From NCBI GenBank assembly GCA_949317995.1, contig OX439046.1:74788286-74852285 (forward strand): a stretch of DNA of 64,000 nucleotides. The letters run 5' to 3'. Position 1 is the stretch's first letter, and the number at the start of each line of letters is the position of its first letter. Positions 48,587 to 57,100 of this stretch are shown piece after piece. The position numbers and the translations under genes are program-made. Below the pieces are notes generated by a model, which saw nothing but the letters and a program-made list of their open reading frames with translations, was not told where the DNA came from and did not search any database. The DNA is from Acholoe squamosa. Its lineage: Eukaryota > Annelida > Polychaeta > Phyllodocida > Polynoidae.

Positions 48587-49028
48587 CTTGTGGGATACTC
48601 GAAAAAGGATTTTACAAATGGCGGACGAGGTGGCGGAAGTGACGTCATATAGGGAATTCCGGGGGGGTTCCCCGATATGCAGATGAAACCAAACGAAGAC
48701 TTCCATCATTTCCTGCCGCATTTGGACTACAGCATACAGATTCCCGTATGTGGATACGGGATTCCGCATGTGAACCCCCGCATGAGCTAAATTTTAGTTT
48801 TATTATACGGACACAACACGGAGGTGAAATAAAAACGATATCAAGGACATAAAAAAAATGTCCCTCATGAGCCCCGCATTTGACCCCCCGTATTTACATA
48901 TAAAACACTTATGTGGAAAAACAGCCTCCAAGGGGTGCGATTATTAGAATTAATTTTTGATCAAAGGAATTGAGCCTCTAACAATTAGTTTTCCACACAT
49001 ATGTACTTATTAGAATGAATATGGTATA

Positions 49029-49887
49029 AATATAATTCTAATAATCGTATATATATATCACTATATTTTCATATAATATATACACATTTATTAACTGCTG
49101 TACAACAGCAGTTAATCTGTCCCAAGTTAACATGCCCCTGTAAAGAGGACTTTTTCACATGTTGGCCTACTTACTTTCAGTTCCAGTTTATCATTACCAC
49201 ATAACTCACGTACTGGGACAACTAGATTCTCAGGGTCCTTGATAACTTGCCCAGTTCTCGGACAGGTCCAATTCTTGGATGACTTTTTTGGAGTTAGCTA
49301 AATGTTATTTCAGGCCATAAACCCTATTTTATTTTGATTTCCTCTCTGTTATATCTAATAGATGTCTATTCCCAATGTTAAATTTCATGTGGTTGGTGCC
49401 CTCTGTTGGTATCAATTGAAACTTCTGTCCGAGAATTGGACTATTAAAAATGCGGTGTCAGGTAATTGGGCAGGATGACATGCATATTTCCTGACAATTT
49501 TGATAATTGATATTCTAAAACCAAAATTAGAGTGAATATACTAGCAAATACCTCAAGACTTCTAGTTCATCAATATCTAATAATGGTGGTGAGCCTGCTT
49601 CAGCTTGTAAAGCTATCTTTAAAATACAGATGCTGTCCATGAACTGGGACACTCATCAGAGAACTGGGCACTTTTGAATGTCTATACAATCCCCTTATAA
49701 CAACTATAAATGTTAGGGAGACTTTTTATTATGATACCAAGGGGCCCGATCCATGCATCCTGCTAAGCCTAGATGTGTGAAACCAAGTTGTGCCAGTTTA
49801 GTAGTCTCCCAAAAGTAAAGCTGTCCAACAACTGGGCAAGTTAACTACATGTGTACAATAAGTAGCAACATTCATAGTCATTGTCGT
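49029..49887. other. Non-coding with recurrent AACTGGGCA motifs
   Basis: CTTGCCCAGTTCTCGGACAG (near 49247), CCGAGAATTGGAC, TAATTGGGCAGG, GAACTGGGCAC and CAACTGGGCAAG recur in both orientations between 49240 and 49840, hinting at a transposon end region. No ORF. Confidence 0.45.
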
Positions 49888-50098
49888 CATGGTGCATGAG
49901 TGCAGCCCTACAGCCCTAACTCACCAGGGCTCCATTCATGCATCACGCCTGCCCTGCGGGATTGATACACAAACTCACGGAGGGTCATCATGATGCACCA
50001 ATCAAGTGCTGGCGAGTCTGCTTGCCAGCACTTCATTGGTGCATCATGATGACCAATGGCCATGATGCATTAATGCATCAGCATCCCCTAAAGGGTTA
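49888..50098. repeat. Hairpin (cloverleaf-type) repeat, well preserved
   Basis: H1 arm 49888-49947, spacer arm CCTGCCCTGCGGG...CACGGAGGGTCAT 49948-49988, H2 arm CATGATGCACCAATCAAGTG ... TTCATTGGTGCATCATG 49989-50048 (near-perfect 27-bp stem), base-stem module with GCATTAATGC and CTAAAGGGTTA to 50098. The left base-stem module is reduced. Confidence 0.85.
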
Positions 50099-50124
50099 CA
50101 GAATCTGCCTGAAGTGAGGGTGCA

Positions 50125-51362
50125 CCTTATAGCTGAGGGTATTATATTATAGAACAGCACTAACTTATAGCCGTATAGCTGAGGGTATTATATTATAGAA
50201 CAGCATTAACCTATAGTCTTATAGCTGAGGGTATTATATTATAGAACATCACTAACTTATAGCCGTATAGCTGAGGGTATTATATTATAGAACAGCACAA
50301 ACTTATAGCCTTATAGCTGAGGGTATTATATTATAGAACAGCACTAACTTATAGCCTTATAGCTGAGGGTATTATATCATAGAACAGCACTAACTTATAG
50401 CCTTATAGCTGAGGGTATTATATCATAGAACAGCACTAACTTATAGCTGTATAGCTGAGGGTTTATATTGTAGAACAGTTCTAACTTATAGCCTTATAGC
50501 TGAGGGTATTATATTATAGAACAGCACTAACTTATAGCCTTATAGCTGAGGGTATTATATCATAGAACAGCACTAACGTATAGCCTTATAGCTGAGGGTA
50601 TTATATTATAGAACAGCACTAACTTATAGCCTTATAGCTGAGGGTATTATATCATAGAACAGCACTAACTTATAGCTGTATAGCTGAGGGTATTATATTG
50701 TAGAACAGTACTAACTTATAGCTGTATAGCTGAGGGTATTATATTATAGAACAGCAATAACTTATAGCCTTATAGCTGAGGGTATTATATTATAGAACAG
50801 CACTAACTTATAGCTGTATAGCTGAGGGTATTATATTATAGAACAGCAATAACTTATAGCCTCATAGCTGAGGGTATTATATTATAGAACAGCACTAACT
50901 TATAGCTGTATAGCTGAGGGTATTATATTGTAGAACAGTACTAACTTATAGCCTTATAGCTGAGGGTATTATATTATAGAACAGCAATAACTTATAGCCT
51001 TATAGCTGAGGGTATTATATTATAGAACAGCACAAACTTATAGCCTTATAGCTGAGGGTATTATATCATAGAACAGCACTAACTTATAGCCTTATAGCTG
51101 AGGGTATTATATCATAGAACAGCACTAACGTATAGCCTTATAGCTGAGGCTATTATATTATAGAACAGCACTAACTTATAGCCTTATAGCTGAGGGTATT
51201 ATATCATAGAACAGCACTAACTTATAGCCTTATAGCTGAGGGTATTATATTATAGAACATCACTAACTTATAGCCTTATAGCTGAGGGTATTATATCATA
51301 GAACAGCACTAACTTATAGCCTTATACTGAGGGTATTATATCATAGAACCGTACTAAGTTAT
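50125..51362 (+). repeat. 46-bp minisatellite, about 27 copies
   Basis: Unit CTTATAGCCTTATAGCTGAG followed by GGTATTATATTATAGAACAG and CACTAA. Variants are ATTATAG/ATCATAG and CCTTATAG/CTGTATAG. It starts from GGTGCACCTTATAGCTGAGG at 50119, which resembles the unit of the 18-bp array. No long ORF, since 46 is not a multiple of three. Confidence 0.95.
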
Positions 51363-51519
51363 AGAGTCTGGATCCAGAATCAAGTGAACAAGAATTCTTT
51401 TTCATTGTTGATTTATAGGTTTGTTTATCTGTCTAGTAAAGATTGAGAAATGTAGGCCACAAGACCTGAGGGCATGTGTCCTTGTACGTCAGTTATCTAC
51501 CCATTAGCCCATTAGAGGC

Positions 51520-52040
51520 ACATAGTGCATACATCTCTCATGATGCACCAATGAAGTGCTAGCGAGTCTGCTTACCAGTACTTCATTGGTGCATCATGCC
51601 ACCCTCAGGTACTGTATTAACCCTATGGGTCGGCATGATGCAGGAAATTATGATGTATGAAACACCTGGCGAGTTACTCACCAGAGCTGCATTCATACAT
51701 CATGCACTGAAAACCTAGAAGTTCTGAAACTAGTCAGCGGTGACCACTTAAGGTCCTCAAGTTGACGATACCTAAAACTACAACTTTAGGTAGTTAAAAT
51801 GACGACTTTAAGTCGTCATCCTGACGACCTGAGTCGTCAATATGACGACTCTGTACTGTCAGTATTGTCATCCTGATGACTCACGTCGTCAGGATGACGA
51901 CCTAAAGCTGTAGTTTTAGGTATCGTCAACTTGAGGACCTTAAGTGGTCACCGCTGACTAGTTTCGGATCTTCCATGTTTTCAGTGTGGTTACCAATTGG
52001 CATGATGCACTAATGCATCAGTGGCCCTCACAGGGTTAAA
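51520..52040. repeat. Hairpin repeat copy split by a palindromic MITE
   Basis: H2 arm 51539-51598 (ATGATGCACCAATGAAGTGC ... ACTTCATTGGTGCATCATGC), spacer, a worn H1 arm to 51704, then after the MITE the base-stem CAATTGGCATGATGCACTAA and GGCCCTCACAGGGTTAA at 51990-52038. Confidence 0.82.
51705..51986. mobile_element. CACTG-ended palindromic MITE, 282 bp
   Basis: Almost completely self-complementary: CACTGAAAAC ... CTAGTCAGCGGTGACCACTT, AAGGTCCTCAAGTTGACGAT in the left half and the complements in the right half. The core is a run of GTCGTC/GACGAC blocks (CGTCATCCTGACGACCTGAG). Possible TG duplication at both sides. It sits inside a hairpin repeat. The CACTG ends recall EnSpm/CACTA but the 2-base duplication does not prove it. 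Confidence 0.85.
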
Positions 52041-52788
52041 GGGTGAGCAATGGGACGGGACAAATAGACTCAGTTGTAGATTAATGTTCCACACAGCAGC
52101 TGAGATATTAATGGGCAGTCACAGTCATAAAATATATATACAAAGAGAGATTCTTTCTTCATTTATGGAGTGATAATGTATATCAACAAGTTGTAGTGGG
52201 GTTTTGCATACATGCAAACCACCAACAAATTTGCACACCACCCCCCCACCCTTGCCAAGAAGTCAAAAAGCCCCCCCCCAACTCAAGCAGAAAATAAAAA
52301 CTAAAATAGTAACACATGCCTTCCTTTTTTGCTCTGAAATATTTCAAACCCTTAAATGCCACCATAATATAAGCGGAAATATACAGCGGAAATTGATTGG
52401 GAAGATGGCAGATTTTTTCCCGATTCAAAATCCGGAATAAATCAGCTTTGGTGGAACACCCGCTTAAAGCTTGCAAACTCTCCGATCATTAGCACTTTAT
52501 TTTTCTTTTTTAGTCCAAATAGGTCGTTGTGAATTATGAGCATAGGCAGTGATCCATGAATAATGGTGGTAGACACTCTGTAGTTTTCACTGTTTGTTTT
52601 TGTTGTTGTTGTTGTGTTTCTTTTGCTGGAAGTGTTCCACATTGGAAAAGGTAGCTTTGCCTAAGAAGTGCCTCACCTGCAGCAGTCACTTTCTCTTCAG
52701 TCCTGACTATCTTTGTGTTGCTCATGTCAGTCAGGTACAAGAACCTGTCAGTGAAGATGGTCGACGATTGCTACTCAAAACATGAGGA
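52041..52788. other. Non-coding, no gene recognised
   Basis: C-runs near 52240-52280 and AT-rich DNA. ORFs are not splice-bounded and not protein-like. Confidence 0.45.
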
Positions 52789-52994
52789 CCCAAATGCCAC
52801 TAGGCGACACAGGGCGGTAGCATTCCTATGCAAAACACATTAGCGTACCCTTTTTCCTTGACTGCTTGGTTTTGCGTGAAATTTCTGAGACATTCATGTG
52901 AAACTGATGCGCAATGAGAGACCAAGCAGAAAGGGTACCCCAAAGTGTTTCGCATAGGAACGCTGCCGCCCTCTGTCGCCTAGTGGAGCTTGGG
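52789..52994. mobile_element. 206-bp MITE with long inverted repeats
   Basis: CCACTAGGCGACACAGGGCG, GTAGCATTCCTATGC at the left pair with GCATAGGAACGCTGC and CGCCCTCTGTCGCCTAGTGG at the right. Even GTACCCTTT / AAAGGGTAC and CTGCTTGGT / ACCAAGCAG pair inside. CCCAA / TTGGG may be the outer end. Non-coding. Confidence 0.85.
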
Positions 52995-53011
52995 CAATAG
53001 AGAGTCACACT

Positions 53012-53271
53012 CGGTGCGTTCGGAGTACGGCCGAGGGATCAATGCTGGTTTGTAAGGCCAGCCCCTATTGGTCTGCCCCATGTAGGTCAATGTTGATCCC
53101 TGAGTCAACTTACTACACTCCCAAGCATAGTTAAGGATTGGTACCTAGCCAGACCTGGCTGGGATGGAAGGGGGTGGAGGGAACAAGCTAAGGTGGTGTA
53201 GTTAGCGTTCGAGGTCACCCCCACCCACAATGCACTGCATATGGTTAGAAAACCGCTGCCCGAACGCACCG
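53012..53271. mobile_element. 260-bp MITE with 12-bp ends
   Basis: CGGTGCGTTCGG (53012) and CCGAACGCACCG (53260) are perfect inverted ends; ACAC/ACAG flanks do not give a clean duplication. It starts 17 bases after the previous MITE. GC-rich, no ORF. Confidence 0.7.
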
Positions 53272-53696
53272 ACAGTAAGGTACATGGTCATGCAATACAC
53301 AACATGGGCGGCTTTTCAGTCTAATGTGGTGAGTACAAGTTGAATGCTGAAGCAGAACATGACTTGAGAGGGTACCTACTTAGTGCTCTCTTTAGCTTAT
53401 TTGCAACAGCCTGTTGGTTTTGTTGTTGATCTTTCATCTGTTTCACCAATTTCAGCAATACCAGTATGGATGCCTCCATGCTAATGTGTGCCTATGTCGA
53501 CTGTATGAGGTTCTTATGCATCTAAAAGAGATTTAAAAACTTGTGGGTAGCTACGGCATGCCCTGATGGCCTGATTTGTGAATCTAGGTGAAGCCTTTGG
53601 TTAGCCTTAACTGATTCATCATTCTAAATGTATAAGGCACACGAGAAGTCTATCCTTGAATATAAGACGCACCTTATGTATAGGTGGAGTATTACA
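53272..53696. other. Upstream region of the Msp130-like gene
   Basis: Presumed intron or promoter-side DNA before the first coding exon. AGACGCACCTTATGTATAGG at 53665 recalls the TATAAGGYGCA repeat family. I cannot place the promoter or the non-coding first exon. Confidence 0.4.
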
Positions 53697-53921
53697 GTAG
53701 CTGTCTTCATACCAGGATGTGTACCTGAGGTACAGATAAGACACCTTGTCATTATCTAGCTAAACAGTCAATATTCACCTTATATATCAATTGGTCTGTA
53801 TTCTTAATAATTCTAGCAGAGTCAGTATGACTATGAGTGTACATCCAGATTCCGATGTACCCTGTTGCTAGTTGCCTCCATACCAAGATCCGTACTTGAG
53901 GTACAGCTAAGACACCTGTCA
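53697..53921 (+). pseudogene. Two decayed duplicates of Msp130-like exon 1
   Basis: The segment at about 53808-53921 repeats the acceptor region, the start region, CTGTTGCTAG, TTGCCTCCATACCA and TTGAGGTACAGCTAAGACAC of the real exon. An older, shorter copy at about 53697-53751 has CTTCATACCAGGATGTGTAC and CTGAGGTACAGATAAGACAC. Substitutions and small indels destroy the frames. Both are in the same orientation as the gene. Confidence 0.8.
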
Positions 53922-53960
53922 AAATACAGCAATTCACCATTCAGTTTTCTTAAATTCCAG

Positions 53961-54169
53961 AAGAGTCAAAATGACTGCCTCCAGCTTTCTGTCCCTCCTG
54001 TTGCTAGCTGCCTCCATACCATCGTGTGTACCTGAGGTACAGTTAAAACACCTGTCCACCATATACCTACCATACGAGTACACAGATGAGGGACCTCAGT
54101 ATGGATTTATGGAGGACCCGTCTGAACAGAGTGCTTACGATCACCACTCAAAACTTGTCTATACAGTTG
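53961..54169 (+). CDS. MSP130: Msp130-like exon 1: 5' UTR end and signal peptide
   Basis: The acceptor TTCCAG ends at 53960, ten untranslated bases follow, then ATG at 53971, so a non-coding 5' exon is expected upstream. The product starts MTASSFLSLLLLAASIPSC, a clear secretion signal, and runs to HSKLVYTV. Two decayed copies of this segment lie just upstream. Donor GTAAGT. Confidence 0.88.
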
Positions 54170-57100
54170 GTAAGTCAAAATTGTGTTTATGATTATCATT
54201 TGAATCTTGCCTACCATCTTGATGAGTGATAAATGATTATAGTTTTTTTCCCTCACTCAAAGTCCAACTAGACCATATGTAAGATGTGATTCTACTTCAG
54301 GCCCTGTACTGTTAGTAAGTTTTAGGAGCAGTAATTATCCATGCTCTGTAAAACAACCCCCAGGGGCGTGTTGCCCGGTAATTACTGCCCCCTCATGTGT
54401 ATCATACAAATACATGTGTGGTAGGTAAGATGAAGATGGTAGGAGAGGGCCCCTAGGTTAGTGGTAAAGAATTGACTTTGTTGTCAGAAGGTCACCGGTT
54501 CGAATCCCGGAAAGTCAAAAAAAGATTTTGCTGTCCACCACAAAGTGGTCATTGTGATTATACTCATGTTACTGGAAATACATGAATATTTATTTTTGGC
54601 TTAGTTATTCCCAGCCCTACATGCAGTGGTAGGTCTCTCTAGTGGAGAGAAGGTGAGGCACTGGACTCTTGGGGTGGTGGTTTTAGTTCCTCACTAGTCC
54701 ACTGGGGGGAGCCTCAGATCACAGTTCTCAACCCAAAAGGCCTTATGTGTAATCAAAAACAGGCTTTCTCCACAGGGGGGGTGACCAGTGCTTCAGCGCC
54801 ATCTTGTGGCAACTGTAACATTCATGTTTGTGTATAGATCAATATGCCTGAGGAAATACTTCAATTCTGCTATATTAACACATGTGTCAAATATCCTATG
54901 ATACATTTACATCACATATGGTGCAATTCAGTGAGCGATGTTCACCAGCCTGAGAACCAATAAATTCAAAAACTCAATATTACTTTATGCCACTTTTATT
55001 TATTGATAGCCCTATATCTTGGCTTATTAGAAAGGTTGATTCAAGTCACCAACTCCAAACGGGTCAGTTTTTATAGCCCGCAGCGTAAAACCATAGATTT
55101 TTAACCTCATGTACGTAACATTTTTATTCAGACAGTCATTAAAGCTATTAAATATCATGCTATCTACATCATATTTCATGTCCATAATGGTACAATATAT
55201 GTCTTTAGGTGTAGTGAAAATCAAATCCCTCAGTCAATAACTTCTTTTGCCACACTTCATCGCCAACTTTGTAGATTATCGAAATATTTGAAAATGTAGA
55301 TTAGTATTCTTAACTTTACCCTCATACCTTCAAAAAGGACTAAATCTGTCTGAAAATGAATCTCCACCATCTAGAATGTTCATACTTTCAAGATATGTTG
55401 CTCTTTTGCAACAATATTCGATATGGCCGGTATGGTCCAAATTTGCGTGGACCCTTCCGAATGCCGATAAAACGTTACGGACGTGAGGTTTTCGGTAGAA
55501 CTTTCCAAGTCCACCTGAGCAGTACGTATAAACATCACAGATCATCTTCATCACTTTATCTTGTACAGAATGATTTAAATTGCTAGCCATATCCAGACAC
55601 TTTGAGTGTATTATGGGTCATTATGACTGCTCGGAAAATAAATTCTCCCAATTTTGCAACACTTCCAACATTGAGCGGGAGTCCAGTCCTACCTAAATAC
55701 AGACTAGGGTAACTCAAATACTCTTTTTATACAAGGCACATATCTCTATTAATAATTGCAAACAGGAGAATCAATATACAACATCAATCAGGACCATATT
55801 GTTCATTCTACTATGACATGTCTAAAACACCCGAAAACGTTACGGACGTGAGGTTTTAGGTAGAACTTTCCAAGTCCACCTGAGCAGTACGTATAAACAT
55901 CACAGATCATCTTCATCACTTTATCTTGTACAGAATGATTTAAATTGCTATCTTAAAGCCATATACAGACACTTTGAGTGTATTATGGGTCATTATGACT
56001 GCTCGGAAAATAAATTCTCCCAATTTTGCAACACTTCCAACATTGAGCGGGAGTCCAGTCCTACCTAAATACACAGGTAACACAACTTTAATATCCTATC
56101 TATAATAATAATGTCAACATAAATTGTAATACCTATATCAGATAACAACAGATACAAATGTTGCAGATTAGGGAAATATAAACAAATAGTTACCCTTTCA
56201 CGCCAGTACTTGGTCTTTTGACGTAGGGCGGCCTGTGCCCTCTTCTTGGCGGCATTGGGATCACCCTCCTTCTTCAGTCGTTCATGCAGGTCCTTCTGCC
56301 TTTTCGCTTCATCAGCCTTATCCTGCACCTCCCCTTTCTCGGCTCTCACTTTGGCACGATGCTTCGCTGCCCGCTCGGCCGGGGTCATGGGGACCTTCTT
56401 TTTCTTCTGGTCATCAACTCCATCATTGGGTGGCTTGTCACCGCCTGTCGCAGACATACTGCCAAACATAAGGACAAATTATTGAACAACCAAGGTGTGT
56501 AAGCTCAATGAAAAATACTTCTATATTAACAGAATATGTATGGATGATGATGACAAAGTAGGAGTAAAAAATTATGTATGGATAGAACAATAGACAGGTC
56601 ATTACTGTCCAGTAGTTCAGCGGAACCCTAAAAATTGGCCACCATGAAAAATGTTGGGATTTTTTTTTTTAAGAATTGCTACAACCAACATTATTTAGGA
56701 TGAGGGGCCCATAGGCGCATCTAATGGTGAATTTAAAATAGTCTGGGTGTGTCTGAGGTACATATAGCAATCAAAACGAACAAAACCTCACCTACGTAAC
56801 GTTTTCAAATTTGTGTAAAACTTGCATAAAATAAGGTGGTAAGTGCTTTAATTCTGTCCAGCATATTAGGTATGGGCACTAGGGTGTACATTGTGAAGCA
56901 ATTTAATTGAAAAAAGTGACATGGAGGTCTATAGGGCAACATATCTAGATAACGACTCACATACGTAACGAAATTTGAGGAATGATGAAAAATGGTCATT
57001 GCTGGCAAAATACATACCAAATGTCAGGTTATATGAACTGGAATGATTGATTGTAGATCTTGGGGCACATACACCATGGTAAAAACAGGTACTTCTGCAA

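Larger units (their letters stand above)
40138..49028. mobile_element. Harbinger-type DNA transposon, about 8.7 kb, nested in or with outer inverted repeats
   Basis: Inner ends GGAGGCCATTTTTCCACATA (40297) and its imperfect complement to 48929 look like the transposon termini. A second, outer inverted pair TATACCCTATTCATTCTAAT... (40138-40160) and 49006-49028 matches 22 of 23 bases. Both ends carry dense CCGCATGTG, CCGTATGT and ATACGGG motifs. Inside are a DDE transposase remnant (+) and a spliced minus-strand gene, the usual two-gene Harbinger layout. No clean TWA target duplication is seen at the inner ends. Confidence 0.75.

Noticed and set aside
50125-51362. CRISPR-like array of regular repeats
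   Set aside because: Units are contiguous 46-bp repeats without unique spacers, in animal DNA. It is a minisatellite.
54447-54520. Functional tRNA gene
   Set aside because: B box is good but I cannot build a paired acceptor stem, and an A-rich tail follows as in SINEs.
56235-56502. Three plus-strand ORFs of 72-79 codons
   Set aside because: Antisense shadows of the basic coiled-coil ORF on the minus strand.
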